64,000 bases of DNA from Acinetobacter ihumii (GCF_900625095.1 NZ_LR130760.1:2672528-2736527); one strand, 5' to 3'. Positions 27,701 through 37,322 are shown, numbered from the stretch's first letter. Numbers and translations: made by a program. The notes: a model not told the origin generated them from the letters alone.

Positions 27701-28180
27701 TTACGAATTTGCCTGTTTAAAAGCAATAAGTGTTTGTCCATGTTGATCAAATAACACCAGTAGCTCTGAACTCACACGATAACGGGCAACTTTTGCCAAT
27801 GCCTGTTGATATTGCGTTGCGGTTAGGCTATTGGCATCGGTACACATCATCTTGGTCGTTGCGATTTGTCCCAGACTTAAATTATCATCTGATGTGTTGA
27901 AACTCCCCATAATTTGATTACAGCCATCTGAACCACTAAAACGTTTGGAGGCAGCATCGAATTGGATTTGGGGTATTTTTTCAGAAGATTGCACCTGAAA
28001 ACCATTAATTTCTGTCGCCATCCAGTGTTGCGTATAGAGCTGGTTCTGACTGTCTACTTGAGCGGAGGTAGTGGATTCCGACTTTGTTTGTGGTTGAGTC
28101 GGTGCAGATGTTGTGGTTGCGCACCCCGTGATGATGAGACAAGAAATCAGACTGCTTGAAATGATCCACTGCTTAAGCAT
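27701..28180 (-). CDS. META-domain lipoprotein (HslJ-like)
   Basis: A 159-residue predicted lipoprotein. The signal peptide ends in the lipobox IITGC (Cys20), followed by a Thr/Ser/Gln-rich linker. The C-terminal META/HslJ domain carries the family pattern FSGSDGCNQIMGSFN and IATTKMMCTDAN. E. coli HslJ is linked to heat shock and novobiocin resistance; the function of this protein is not established. ATG 28180 is selected because AAGGG lies eight bases upstream; ATG 28186 has it only two bases away. Confidence 0.83.
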   Translation of the reverse strand: MLKQWIISSSLISCLIITGCATTTSAPTQPQTKSESTTSAQVDSQNQLYTQHWMATEINGFQVQSSEKIPQIQFDAASKRFSGSDGCNQIMGSFNTSDDNLSLGQIATTKMMCTDANSLTATQYQQALAKVARYRVSSELLVLFDQHGQTLIAFKQANS

Positions 28181-28315
28181 GCACATTACCCTTTATATAT
28201 TGATGCAAATTGCTAGCTATAAGAGCAAAAAAACAGGATAAACGCAGTGAAAAAACGTGAAATTGTGTAGTGAATTTTTAGTATAAGCTCACATTGTCTT
28301 CATCATTTGTTCAAG

Positions 28316-29374
28316 CTATGGATTGGGTTGTGGTAAACCCTGACGAATCACTTCAGAAAAATGTGTGCTGGTTTTATATTTAAATTTCTCGTATTCAGCC
28401 GCGCGTTCGTTAATATATGCCATGTGATACCACTCAGGAACACTGTACTGATGACTGAGTACATTTAAATCATAGAGATAGTTAGGTAAATAACCTGAAA
28501 CAATTAGGCGGTAATCTTTAGGCAACTCGTTGGGGTTAATGGCCTGAACCATATCAAATACTAGGGTGGTGCAATTACTGGTCAAAGTATTGTACCAGCG
28601 TGGCTGTTGTTGTAATTCATCAACCGTTTTCAGATATTCATTAAACAGTGCTTTGGCCTGTGTATTGTTCATCTTAATCGGAAATAAATACACTTGTTCT
28701 TTGCGCACATTACTACGCGTATAGACAATGTCTTTTTCATCAGCAGCGACCAGACTCAACTCAAACTGTCTAAAGAATCCCCCAATTGCCGAGAAGCTCT
28801 CATTTTTCTCTTTACGTATTTCAATGGAGAAGGTCAGTGGCGCTTGATCCGTAAAATCAAAACTGACCAATGTATGCGCAATTTGTGGCCCCATCCAATA
28901 GGAGGTAATAATATTGACACCGCTGATTTTGTTTAAATCTAACTGACGTGTTTCCCAGTGTTCAACATAGCTACCATCAGCTTTCCAGTCAAAATTTCGA
29001 ATATTGTGCAAGGTCACCACATCGCCACTGCGTTCATAGGATAATATTCTAGCCACTTCTGGATTCCAGTCCCGATTTTGTAATGCGGGAATAGAAAAAT
29101 ACCAGACCAATACACCCGCAAAGGCAATCAGATAAATCAAAAGATCAATACGCCGGCTAAACAGATGCTGGGTGATGTAAATGCCCAAGATGCTGAGCGC
29201 AAACACAATCCAGATACCCATCAAAATTCGGGTTGCTAGCCAGCCCATAGGCTGCTGAATCCAGAGTGCCAAACACACCCAAAGACTGGAAAGAATTACC
29301 AAGAGTCCGAAGATGGTCAAAATAAGCCCTTTTCCTAAAGCAGCAATAAATTCTTTTTTTCCAATCTGATGCAT
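28316..29374 (-). CDS. DUF4105 membrane protein
   Basis: A 352-residue protein with three to four N-terminal helices (about 12-35, 44-66, 74-96) followed by a roughly 245-residue extracytoplasmic domain. The region TSNCTTLVFDMVQAI is the NC-TT core of DUF4105 (Lnb N-terminal periplasmic domain), where the cysteine is the likely nucleophile of a papain-like fold. Substrate is unknown. It begins 27 bases after the folA stop and may be the third gene of a thyA-folA unit. Confidence 0.8.
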   Translation of the reverse strand: MHQIGKKEFIAALGKGLILTIFGLLVILSSLWVCLALWIQQPMGWLATRILMGIWIVFALSILGIYITQHLFSRRIDLLIYLIAFAGVLVWYFSIPALQNRDWNPEVARILSYERSGDVVTLHNIRNFDWKADGSYVEHWETRQLDLNKISGVNIITSYWMGPQIAHTLVSFDFTDQAPLTFSIEIRKEKNESFSAIGGFFRQFELSLVAADEKDIVYTRSNVRKEQVYLFPIKMNNTQAKALFNEYLKTVDELQQQPRWYNTLTSNCTTLVFDMVQAINPNELPKDYRLIVSGYLPNYLYDLNVLSHQYSVPEWYHMAYINERAAEYEKFKYKTSTHFSEVIRQGLPQPNP

Positions 29375-29401
29375 AAGTCGTTTTTAATTGAATTATTTGC
29401 T

Positions 29402-29911
29402 TTATTTTTGATAGCTGACGAATTCAAAAGCAATACCAGTTTTGTCATCAATATGTTGTTCGCGGCTTTGTGGCTGGAACGCGACGGGAATCGCTGGATA
29501 ATGGGCATCGCCTTGAACATCCAGTGCAACATGAGTCAACTCCAGACGGTCTGCAAGATGAATGGTTTGACTAAAAATCTCCCCGCCACCAATAATAAAC
29601 AATGCTTTTTTATCCGTTTGTTGTGCATCTTGTGCAGCACCGATTAATGCTGCGTCGATGCTATGTGCTACTTTTGTTCCATCAAATTGCCAGTTCGGAT
29701 CGCGAGTAATGACCCAATTGATACGCTTAGGTAGGGTGCGGCCCATCGATTCTAGGGTTTTTCTTCCCATAATCACCACGCCACCTTGAGTGATTTCCTT
29801 AAAATGTTTCAGGTCGGCAGAAATATGCCACGGTAGCGCATTGCCTTGACCGATGCATTGCTTTTGGTCCATGGCGACCACATGTACCACTTCTAAACCT
29901 TGAAATGCCAT
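29402..29911 (-). CDS. folA: Dihydrofolate reductase
   Basis: A 169-residue enzyme that reduces dihydrofolate to tetrahydrofolate with NADPH and is the target of trimethoprim. Visible features are ALPWHISADLKHFKE with the catalytic acid Asp33, GGVVIMGRKTLESMGR for NADPH binding, and IIGGGEIFSQTI. It starts 18 bases after the thyA stop, so the two folate-cycle genes are cotranscribed. Nothing in the sequence suggests an acquired resistant form. Confidence 0.95.
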   Translation of the reverse strand: MAFQGLEVVHVVAMDQKQCIGQGNALPWHISADLKHFKEITQGGVVIMGRKTLESMGRTLPKRINWVITRDPNWQFDGTKVAHSIDAALIGAAQDAQQTDKKALFIIGGGEIFSQTIHLADRLELTHVALDVQGDAHYPAIPVAFQPQSREQHIDDKTGIAFEFVSYQK

Positions 29912-29929
29912 TTTGATCTTTCCTTCAAC

Positions 29930-30772
29930 TTACACTGCGACAGGGGCTTTAATTGCGGGATGCGATTGATAATCCACGATTTCAATATCTTCAAATTTAA
30001 AGTCAAAAATATCGTCAATCTCAGGATTCAGTTTAAGTTGGCACAATGGCAAGGGTTCGCGAGTGAGTTGCAGCTGTGCCTGTTCAAAATGGTTGGTGTA
30101 CAAATGAGTGTCACCACCGGTCCAGACAAAATCACCGACCTCTAATCCACACACTTGCGCGATCATATGCGTGAGTAAAGCATAACTGGCGATATTAAAT
30201 GGTACGCCTAAAAATACATCGGCACTACGTTGATAAAGCTGACAGGAAAGTTTGCCATCCTGCACAAAAAACTGGAACAGCGTATGACAAGGTGGCAAGG
30301 CGACCTGACCCGCTTCGTTGGGATTCCAGCCAGACACAATCAAACGGCGTGAGTTTGGATTGGTTTTAATTTCATTCACCAGCCATTGAATCTGGTCAAA
30401 GCCATCTTGGTTATAGCTCGAATCTGGATTTTTACTTGCGCCAAAGTTACGCCATTGATGACCATATACGGGACCAAGTTCACCTTCAGGACGGCCAAAA
30501 CGAGCCGTTTGCTCTGCGGTTGCCCATTCATCCCAAATACTGACTTTATGGTCTTTTAAATATTGGACGTTGGTATCGCCTTTTAAAAACCATAACAGCT
30601 CAATCACAATGGAACGGAAATGAACTTTTTTTGTGGTCAGTAGCGGGAAACCTTTGGATAAATCAAAACGCATTTGATGACCAAATACTGAACGTGTTCC
30701 TGTTCCAGTGCGGTCGCCTTTGTCACCGCCATTGTCAAGGATATGTTGTAAAAGGTCTAAATACGCGCGCAT
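29930..30772 (-). CDS. thyA: Thymidylate synthase
   Basis: A 280-residue ThyA that methylates dUMP to dTMP using methylene-THF. It has the catalytic Cys162 in [17 protein letters not shown] near the N-terminus, and the dUMP-binding [20 protein letters not shown] 30772 (MRAYLDLL) is the standard start; an in-frame extension of 23 residues upstream lacks homology features. Length is close to E. coli ThyA (264), slightly longer because of an insert near residue 90-125. Confidence 0.95.
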   Translation of the reverse strand: MRAYLDLLQHILDNGGDKGDRTGTGTRSVFGHQMRFDLSKGFPLLTTKKVHFRSIVIELLWFLKGDTNVQYLKDHKVSIWDEWATAEQTARFGRPEGELGPVYGHQWRNFGASKNPDSSYNQDGFDQIQWLVNEIKTNPNSRRLIVSGWNPNEAGQVALPPCHTLFQFFVQDGKLSCQLYQRSADVFLGVPFNIASYALLTHMIAQVCGLEVGDFVWTGGDTHLYTNHFEQAQLQLTREPLPLCQLKLNPEIDDIFDFKFEDIEIVDYQSHPAIKAPVAV

Positions 30773-30892
30773 GATAATCTCTAATCTGGATGGATGCTGG
30801 TCAATGCAATGACCAATCAAACATTTAAAAATTGATGTCAAATCTTAGCTGTTTTTAGTCCGAATGAACAGCATGGGATAGGCAATCGCCTC

Positions 30893-31258
30893 TTAACGAG
30901 GGGCGCGATTTTGATAAATCGACACGATGAATAAACCTAAAGCGCTAAATCCAATCACCTGTATGGCTAAAGCCCATTGATGGGTATCAGGTAAAAAACC
31001 AATGAGGGTGATGAGTGAAATAATCGGAAATACAAAACCAATGATAGAAAACCCTTGTGCATAAGGATTGTTTGATGCAATACGCTTTATTTTTTGCTGT
31101 AAAAAATGATTGATTATTCCTAACATCAAACTCACGATCACAAAAGGCACTGCTAATTTTTCAACGCTTGAACTGAGATAAATGATGAGACAGGTGACGA
31201 TACACACCATCAATTTTATGGAGCGAGTACAACGATCTGAATACCAAAAATCGAACAT
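30893..31258 (-). CDS. Small membrane protein, paralogue of its upstream neighbour
   Basis: A 121-residue protein with four predicted helices and no motif I recognise. Its start MFDFWYSDRCTRSIKL resembles MLEFWFNPQISRAQKF of the gene just upstream, and both have the same length and helix count, so the pair looks like a tandem duplication. One base separates the upstream stop from this ATG. Function unknown. Confidence 0.65.
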   Translation of the reverse strand: MFDFWYSDRCTRSIKLMVCIVTCLIIYLSSSVEKLAVPFVIVSLMLGIINHFLQQKIKRIASNNPYAQGFSIIGFVFPIISLITLIGFLPDTHQWALAIQVIGFSALGLFIVSIYQNRAPR

Positions 31259-31259
31259 A

Positions 31260-31646
31260 TTAGTGGTCTTTGGGTGGTGTAATCGGTTTGGACTGAATCA
31301 GAAACTGCGGTGAAAATATAAAAACAGCCAATGCCATAAAGGCGATCCCTTGAATGCCCCACGACATTAAATGATTAAGGGTTTTTACAAATAATAGAGC
31401 AAAAATCAGTGCGATTGGAACCCATGTCAACAAGCGATAGAGTAAGCCCGTCGGTTTACTCGCGGCAAAATGCAGCTTTAAATAACGACAAATTAAAAAT
31501 ATCAGACCTGTTCCTGCAAACATCAAGATCACATCTAAGGGCAATGGTTGGTAAGCATATAAGCCAAACGCAACCAGTAGCGTAATAAGCAGCGTAAGAA
31601 ATTTTTGAGCACGGGAGATCTGAGGGTTAAACCAGAATTCAAGCAT
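31260..31646 (-). CDS. Small membrane protein, first of a tandem paralogous pair
   Basis: A 128-residue four-helix membrane protein. I prefer ATG 31646 over the 13-codon longer reading from 31685 because it aligns with the start of its downstream paralogue (MLEFWF against MFDFWY); the ribosome binding site is weak for both. It ends KPITPPKDH. No functional assignment. Confidence 0.62.
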   Translation of the reverse strand: MLEFWFNPQISRAQKFLTLLITLLVAFGLYAYQPLPLDVILMFAGTGLIFLICRYLKLHFAASKPTGLLYRLLTWVPIALIFALLFVKTLNHLMSWGIQGIAFMALAVFIFSPQFLIQSKPITPPKDH

Positions 31647-31867
31647 ATGGATTGGATCAGAATGGAATCCTTGAAAATGTAACATACAAATCTATAGCTG
31701 GAATGTTGAATCAATAAAAAGAGAGGGGTGCGATTAATGAAATTGATATTGTTTTTGTTCTATGTGTTTGAAAATTAATTCTATTCTTGAAATTAGACGG
31801 AACAATTGAGATTTAAAATCGTTTTAAATCATTTTGTATTGTTTAGCTGTTTTGATGAAATTATTTT

Positions 31868-31904
31868 TTAAATTTTCGGTTTGATTAGGAACCAAACCGA
31901 AAAT
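31868..31904 (-). terminator. Terminator after lgt
   Basis: Twelve-base arms ATTTTCGGTTTG / CAAACCGAAAAT (31872-31883, 31893-31904) with a 9-base loop and an A/T tract after it on the minus strand. Confidence 0.75.
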
Positions 31905-31921
31905 AAAAATGACTTTAAAAA

Positions 31922-32746
31922 TCACACTGAACGATTTTTTAAAGGTCCCCAGTCATAAATTTTACGTTGATAAGCATACCAAAGCATCCATACGCCAATT
32001 AAAATCATTGGGATGGTTAAAATTTGCCCTTTGGTCATCCAGCCTAATAGGATAAAACCCTGATCGGCATCGGGTTCGCGGAAAAATTCCATGCTAAAAC
32101 GTGCAATACCATAACCTATTAAAAAGAGTGCCGATACAGCCATACGTGGACGCGGCTTACTACTAAACCACCACAGTACTAAAAACAGAATCAAACCTTC
32201 GCATACTGCCTGATAAATCTGTGAGGGATGACGAACCAGATGTAAGGGATCGGTTGGAAAGATCATTCCAAATGGATAGTCTAAATTCTGAACCGCACGA
32301 CCATATAACTCTCCACCAATAAAATTACCAATACGACCAAACATCAAACCTGTCGGTACACAAGGCGCAATAAAGTCTAAAGTCTCAAACCATGTTTTTC
32401 GGTACTTGCGGCACCATAGAATCATGGCAAGCATGACCCCAATAAAGCCGCCATGAAAACTCATGCCGCCTGTCCAGACTTGAAATAACCACAGTGGATC
32501 GGCTAAAAATTTAGCAAATTCATAAAACAGCACATAGCCAATCCGCCCGCCCAGTACTACACCCAGTGCCCCATAGAACACCAAATCGGAAACCATATCC
32601 GCTGTCCAGCCATCACGTTGTTTGGCACGATATGAAGCCAGTCCCCAAGCGCATAAAAAAGCCAAGAGATACATCAGTCCATACCAATGAACTTTTAAGG
32701 GTCCAAGTGACACTGCAACAGGATCAATATTGGGGTAGGTCAGCAT
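31922..32746 (-). CDS. lgt: Phosphatidylglycerol:prolipoprotein diacylglyceryl transferase
   Basis: A 274-residue seven-helix inner-membrane enzyme that puts the diacylglyceryl group on the lipobox cysteine, the first step of lipoprotein maturation. It has the Lgt signature GRIGNFIGGELYGR and the catalytic-region GGMSFHGGFIG. ATG 32746 (MLTYPNIDPVAV) follows AAGGAATAGCA; the longer frame upstream is not part of the protein. Divergent from the NRDE gene across about 95 bases. Confidence 0.95.
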   Translation of the reverse strand: MLTYPNIDPVAVSLGPLKVHWYGLMYLLAFLCAWGLASYRAKQRDGWTADMVSDLVFYGALGVVLGGRIGYVLFYEFAKFLADPLWLFQVWTGGMSFHGGFIGVMLAMILWCRKYRKTWFETLDFIAPCVPTGLMFGRIGNFIGGELYGRAVQNLDYPFGMIFPTDPLHLVRHPSQIYQAVCEGLILFLVLWWFSSKPRPRMAVSALFLIGYGIARFSMEFFREPDADQGFILLGWMTKGQILTIPMILIGVWMLWYAYQRKIYDWGPLKNRSV

Positions 32747-32840
32747 TGCTATTCCTTGATTTTTATCATTGGCACAGATTTTAACGGAGTGAGCGAAAAA
32801 TGTTGTACATTCAATGTGTAAAGATAACGAGAAAAATTTC

Positions 32841-33626
32841 ATGTGTATTGTAGCATTGGCTTGGCAAGTTCTAGAACAGACACCGATCTGCTTATTATCG
32901 AATCGCGATGAGTTTTATGCACGTCCAACGACTCAGCTCCACCAATGGTCAAATCATCCAATTACAGCAGGACAAGACTTGCAATCGGGTGGAACGTGGA
33001 TGGGGGTCACTGCGTCAGGACGTTGGGCGGTGGTGACCAATTTTCGTGATGGTCATGATAAAAAAAGCTATGACACCTCTCGAGGAGCGTTGGTGGAAGA
33101 TTTTTTATTGTCTGATTTAACCCCCATTCGTTTTGCTCAACAATTGGAGCGGAAGCAACAACAATATGCGGGTTTTAATTTATTTCTGGGAGATCAAGAT
33201 CAGGCGGTTTATATGAGTAATCGTGGTGAAGCACCGCAAGTCTTGGCCAAAGGGGTTTATGTGGTGTCCAATGGCCTGATGTCTGAACATTGGGAAAAAA
33301 CCAAACATTTGCGAACTCGTTTTACCCAAGAATTTTTACCCATGTTGCAAGTTAATACCGATCAGGATGCGCTGGAGTGCGCGGCATGGGATATCTTAGA
33401 AGACGAACGTAAAGTGATTGCTGAGTTGTTGCCTACGACAGGCGTGAGTCCTGAAATGGAAGAGCTTTTATCATCGACTTTCATTCAAAGCCCCATTTAC
33501 GGAACCCGTTGTTCAAACTTTCTCACCATGCAAAATCAACAATGGAACTGGCTGGAAAAAACCCAAGCGGGTGAGTTAAAAGATCATATTATTGATTTGA
33601 ATCTACCTCTAAAACAACCAAGCTGA
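32841..33626 (+). CDS. NRDE (Tango2-like) family protein
   Basis: A 261-residue protein of the NRDE family related to eukaryotic TANGO2. It starts MCIVALAW, so Cys2 would become the N-terminal nucleophile of an Ntn-hydrolase-like fold after Met removal, and the naming motif NRDE is at 21-24 in LLSNRDEFYARP. The family has been linked to heme handling and lipid homeostasis; activity here is unknown. ATG 32841 is required to put Cys at position 2, which rules out the start nine codons upstream. Confidence 0.85.
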   Translation: MCIVALAWQVLEQTPICLLSNRDEFYARPTTQLHQWSNHPITAGQDLQSGGTWMGVTASGRWAVVTNFRDGHDKKSYDTSRGALVEDFLLSDLTPIRFAQQLERKQQQYAGFNLFLGDQDQAVYMSNRGEAPQVLAKGVYVVSNGLMSEHWEKTKHLRTRFTQEFLPMLQVNTDQDALECAAWDILEDERKVIAELLPTTGVSPEMEELLSSTFIQSPIYGTRCSNFLTMQNQQWNWLEKTQAGELKDHIIDLNLPLKQPS

Positions 33627-33643
33627 CCGAAGTCAGCTTGGTT
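33616..33643. terminator. Bidirectional terminator between NRDE and PhoX-like genes
   Basis: Arms AACCAAGCTGAC / GTCAGCTTGGTT (33616-33627, 33632-33643), 4-base loop; overlaps the NRDE stop codon. Confidence 0.8.
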
Positions 33644-33657
33644 TGAAATCACTGCAA

Positions 33658-35688
33658 TTATTTTTTAACTACAGATGGTGCAATTGGATCAGCAGTAATA
33701 TAACCCACCGACGCAGCATAGCCATTGTTATAGTTTTTATTGATGGCATCGCTTAGGGTTTTTTGATCGTTTGCACTTAGACCAGCACGTACGCCTGTTT
33801 TACTATCCACTTTATAGAAACGATCCCATTCATCACCCGCATGTTGGAAGTTACTCATAATATAGGTCCAGCCATTGACGTTATCGACGGCATGTAAACC
33901 TGTTGATTCTGCGCCAGCAGGGGCAGAGAGTAAACGAATCAACTGTTTGCTATCGACATTGTATGCCCACAAAAAGTTATTGAGGTGATTACCACTGTCT
34001 TCACCAATAAACAAAGTCCGCAAGGTTTCTGAATATTTTAGGTTATCTGGGCTTGCAATATTATTTGGATCTGCCGTATTACCCAGATTATCCATGCTGG
34101 TATCAACCCCCATAATCAGCATATGACTTTGTTTGGCAGCCCAGTCACTATTGATTGCTGCACCAGTGCTATCGACTTGACCAGATGCAAGATCATGCGC
34201 TAGGATACCACCCGCTTTAAGGGTTTTGCTAAACGAGACATTATTGGCTTCAACCCATCCAGAACCGCCTTTCACCATCGAATCCTGAATGTTGGCCAGT
34301 GCTGAATAACCGACTTTGTCCTTGATATTGACGGTGGTGCCTTCCATCTTGGTAAAGGCCATACTTGCACCTTTAAGGGCAGCATAACGATGTGTTTCAA
34401 GGAAAGCCGCAGCCAGTTGAATCTCTGCATCGCTAAAGCCGTTATTGGCTGTTTTAAGTTTGACCCAAAGTTTTTTCTTGGCAAGCACAATTGGCGTATA
34501 GCTGGCATCATTCGGATCTGTGGTCAAACTTTCCATAATGTTTTCTGGTTTGATGCCACGGACATTGACCAAATCTTCAATGGTTTTACTGTTGGTTGAT
34601 CCCAGTTTAATCCACTGAATACGCGCTGTCGTGGTTTCTGTTAAGACGTCCAGATATTTTGCGACATAGAGGGTTCCCGCAGATAAATCTTTTTCTTTAT
34701 CTGCAACAAACATAAAGAAACCGCCATTGGTATAGTCATCGCCCATAATTGCCGTACGGTTATCTGGCATTACCTGAATCAGTTCATGCGAAATACGACC
34801 TAAACAGAAATGTTTTTTGGCGGTTCCTGAACCATCTTTATTGACGATGATTTCAGGCAAATGCCCATAGTTATAAGGATTTGCTTTAGATGCATCACCA
34901 AAATAGTATTGACCAATACCATCTACAGCAGGGCCGCCAATGCCTTGTTTAAATGCATCGGGTTCGTATTCTTCACTGGAAAGATGGGTATTCCATGGCG
35001 AAAGGCTTGCACCACAGGTAATCCATAAACCATGGACTTTAGACATATCCACATTGAAATATTTTTTTAGGGTTAAATGGCCTGTTTTTTGATCCTGATC
35101 AAGCGTCAAAATCGCAATAGGTGATGGCAGTTGACCATACATGCTGGTTCCTGCCAAATTTTTAGTGGTGTATTCAAATTGAACCACATGAAACACAGGA
35201 TTCGTCACACCAGAAACTGCCGCACCTTCAAGCTTGATTAAAGATGAACCATCTGGACAGTCGGAGAAAAATTGACGTTCAGAACCCGCCACCGAAGTAT
35301 CCTTGATTGGATTGCCATTGATATCAAAGTACCCACCTGCAACGATGGTGCCACCATTTAACGCAGGAACACTTTCACCTGTTTTAAAGAAAGCATTGTA
35401 TCCAAGTTGATAGTCGGTTTTTGAACCATCATCCCAAGAGATGCTCAGTTTCGAGCCAACAGAAGTGGTCGCCATCGCCGCAGGATCTGCCAAACTTGGC
35501 GCAGCCATTGGCGTAAAGGTTGCATTTTTAAAGTTGGCTGGTTTAATTGGTGTACTGCTATCGTTATCACTGTCATTGCAACCTGTAAGTGTTGCAGCTG
35601 TAGCCATTGCCCCTAATGGTAAAAAAGGAATTCCGCTGAACCATTTTAGTAAATCACGACGGGTAGGGTGATTGCTTGCCGATGTCAT
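33658..35688 (-). CDS. PhoX family (DUF839) phosphatase-like Tat lipoprotein
   Basis: A 676-residue exported protein of the PhoX/DUF839 family, whose characterised member is a Ca/Fe-dependent alkaline phosphatase. The N-terminus carries a twin-arginine signal (TRRDLLKW, Arg10-Arg11), a hydrophobic stretch, and a lipobox TLTGC (Cys37), followed by an Asp/Ser linker, so it should leave folded through Tat and then be lipidated by Lgt. The DUF839 domain includes ESTGLHAVDNVNGWTYIMSNFQHAGDEWDR near the end (split here by position: about 590-620). It lies directly downstream of tatABC on the same strand with a terminator-like hairpin between. Phosphatase activity is inferred. Confidence 0.85.
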   Translation of the reverse strand: MTSASNHPTRRDLLKWFSGIPFLPLGAMATAATLTGCNDSDNDSSTPIKPANFKNATFTPMAAPSLADPAAMATTSVGSKLSISWDDGSKTDYQLGYNAFFKTGESVPALNGGTIVAGGYFDINGNPIKDTSVAGSERQFFSDCPDGSSLIKLEGAAVSGVTNPVFHVVQFEYTTKNLAGTSMYGQLPSPIAILTLDQDQKTGHLTLKKYFNVDMSKVHGLWITCGASLSPWNTHLSSEEYEPDAFKQGIGGPAVDGIGQYYFGDASKANPYNYGHLPEIIVNKDGSGTAKKHFCLGRISHELIQVMPDNRTAIMGDDYTNGGFFMFVADKEKDLSAGTLYVAKYLDVLTETTTARIQWIKLGSTNSKTIEDLVNVRGIKPENIMESLTTDPNDASYTPIVLAKKKLWVKLKTANNGFSDAEIQLAAAFLETHRYAALKGASMAFTKMEGTTVNIKDKVGYSALANIQDSMVKGGSGWVEANNVSFSKTLKAGGILAHDLASGQVDSTGAAINSDWAAKQSHMLIMGVDTSMDNLGNTADPNNIASPDNLKYSETLRTLFIGEDSGNHLNNFLWAYNVDSKQLIRLLSAPAGAESTGLHAVDNVNGWTYIMSNFQHAGDEWDRFYKVDSKTGVRAGLSANDQKTLSDAINKNYNNGYAASVGYITADPIAPSVVKK

Positions 35689-35821
35689 AATAAATCCATA
35701 ACGTTTGTGGGTATATTTGTGGCATTGATTCTAGGTAACTTCGATGACATTTTTTTTACGGTTTTAAGTCAATTTAAAGACAATATTTTATGTAAAATCA
35801 AATAATTAATTTAATAATAAG

Positions 35822-35852
35822 AAAGCTTGAATATATTGAACATTCAAGCTTT
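35822..35852 (-). terminator. Hairpin after tatC
   Basis: Eleven-base arms AAAGCTTGAAT / ATTCAAGCTTT (35822-35832, 35842-35852) with a 9-base loop, in the gap between tatC and the PhoX-like gene. The following sequence on the minus strand is T-rich but not a pure T-run, so read-through into the next gene is possible. Confidence 0.6.
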
Positions 35853-35883
35853 AAAAGATGTTGTTATTTTGAAGTTAAAGATT

Positions 35884-36642
35884 TTAATTTGCAGGTTTTT
35901 CTAAAAGTTTTCCAAAAAATAAACCCAACTCAAATAACAGCCACATCGGTACAGCCAGCATCACCATTGAAATCGCATCAGGAGGCGTAATAAACATCGA
36001 AATAAAGAAACAGCCGACAACAATAAAACGTCTTTTTTCCGCCAGACTTTGCGTACTCACCACACCAATCAAGATCAGTAGTAATGTGACGATTGGAATC
36101 TCAAAGGTAAAACCAAACACTAAAAAGAGTTTAAGACAAAACTCAAGATAACTATTAATGTCGGTCATCGGTGCAACGGTTTCTGGCGAAACACTGATAA
36201 AAAAATGCAGAATTGCGGGCAGGGTAATAAAGTAGGCAAAAGCGATACCCGCAAAAAACAACACAATACTGCCGACTAATAAAGGTAAAGCCAAATAGCG
36301 TTCTCTTGCGTAAAGTGCAGGTTTAATAAATAACCAGAGCTGATACAAAATAAACGGCATGGCAAGAACTATCGCCACAAATAAATTCAGCTTAAAGGGA
36401 GCCATAAAAGTGGCCGTGACATCCGTTGCAATCATGGATGACGAGGCAGGCAACTGCATGCGTAAGGGTTCAGACAGCCATTGATAGGTATAATTTCGAA
36501 ATGGAAGCAGGCAAAAAAATAAGAACAGCGTAACTCCCACGATTTTAAACAGATGCTGACGTAGCACGACCAAATGATTGGTGAGCGGCATTTGTTCAAG
36601 TGTTTCTGCTGTATTCAGTGTATTTGATGGGAGCTGGTTCAT
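35884..36642 (-). CDS. tatC: Sec-independent protein translocase TatC
   Basis: A 252-residue six-helix inner-membrane protein that recognises the twin-arginine signal. Typical segments are MPLTNHLVVLRQHLFK (cytoplasmic N-terminus, conserved HL-ELR-type region), PFKLNLFVAIVLAMPFILYQLWLFIKPAL and the F-x-F-E-x-P pattern (FGFTFEIPIVTLLLI). The start ATG overlaps the tatB stop by four bases (ATGA). Confidence 0.95.
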   Translation of the reverse strand: MNQLPSNTLNTAETLEQMPLTNHLVVLRQHLFKIVGVTLFLFFCLLPFRNYTYQWLSEPLRMQLPASSSMIATDVTATFMAPFKLNLFVAIVLAMPFILYQLWLFIKPALYARERYLALPLLVGSIVLFFAGIAFAYFITLPAILHFFISVSPETVAPMTDINSYLEFCLKLFLVFGFTFEIPIVTLLLILIGVVSTQSLAEKRRFIVVGCFFISMFITPPDAISMVMLAVPMWLLFELGLFFGKLLEKPAN

Positions 36643-37088
36643 ACGGCAATCTTCAATTTAGTCTGGGCTGGATGTTGAGCGATATCGGCAACGCTAGAGT
36701 GAAGAATCTGAGAGGGTTGCCAAGTGTTAAATGGGATATACCGAGCTGTTGAAATAAAGGAATACACTCGAACAATATTTTGTTTTTCCTTATGATCAGT
36801 AGCTATATGTTCTAGTTCGGAAAGTTTTCTCTTTTCTATTTCTTCGAGTTGAGATTGTACTTTACGTTCGAGTGCTTCGATACGATTCAATTCATCCTGC
36901 ATTTCTTTACGGAATTCTGAAATTTTCAGTTCGCGATCAATTTCATTTTGAATATTGCTGATATGACGTTTGATTCTGGCATACCAGCGACCTGCAAAAC
37001 GCGCTGCTTCTGGAAGTTTGTCGGGACCTAAAACCAGAATTGCAATGACTGCAAAACATAGAATTTCTGTCATTCCTATATTGAGCAT
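36639..37088 (-). CDS. tatB: Sec-independent protein translocase TatB
   Basis: A 149-residue TatB: N-terminal membrane helix with MTEILCFAVIAILVLGPDKLPEAAR (Gly-Pro hinge and conserved Glu), an amphipathic helix, then a long charged coiled-coil (about 45-110). The last 40 residues, from RVYSFIST on, look unlike the usual acidic/proline tail. Second gene of tatABC; AAAGGA upstream of ATG. Confidence 0.92.
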   Translation of the reverse strand: MLNIGMTEILCFAVIAILVLGPDKLPEAARFAGRWYARIKRHISNIQNEIDRELKISEFRKEMQDELNRIEALERKVQSQLEEIEKRKLSELEHIATDHKEKQNIVRVYSFISTARYIPFNTWQPSQILHSSVADIAQHPAQTKLKIAV

Positions 37089-37100
37089 GACCAGAATCCT

Positions 37101-37322
37101 TTAACTTTTCGCAGATGAAACATGTTCAGCGTTTTTAACATCGGCTTCGATGGTTTTGGGTTGCTGAAGAGCTGCATTTTCTTCATCTTCACGAATTGAT
37201 TTTTTAAAATCCTTAACTGCACCACCTACATCTTTACCCAGATTTTTAAGTTTAGATGTACCAAATAAAAGTACGACTACAATTAAGAAAATCACTACGT
37301 GCCAAATGGATAAGCCTGCCAT
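37101..37322 (-). CDS. tatA: Sec-independent protein translocase TatA
   Basis: A 73-residue TatA with a membrane helix ([21 protein letters not shown]), the FG hinge, an amphipathic helix ([19 protein letters not shown]) and an acidic tail. ATG 37322 is set by GGAGG upstream. First gene of tatABC. Confidence 0.93.
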   Translation of the reverse strand: MAGLSIWHVVIFLIVVVLLFGTSKLKNLGKDVGGAVKDFKKSIREDEENAALQQPKTIEADVKNAEHVSSAKS

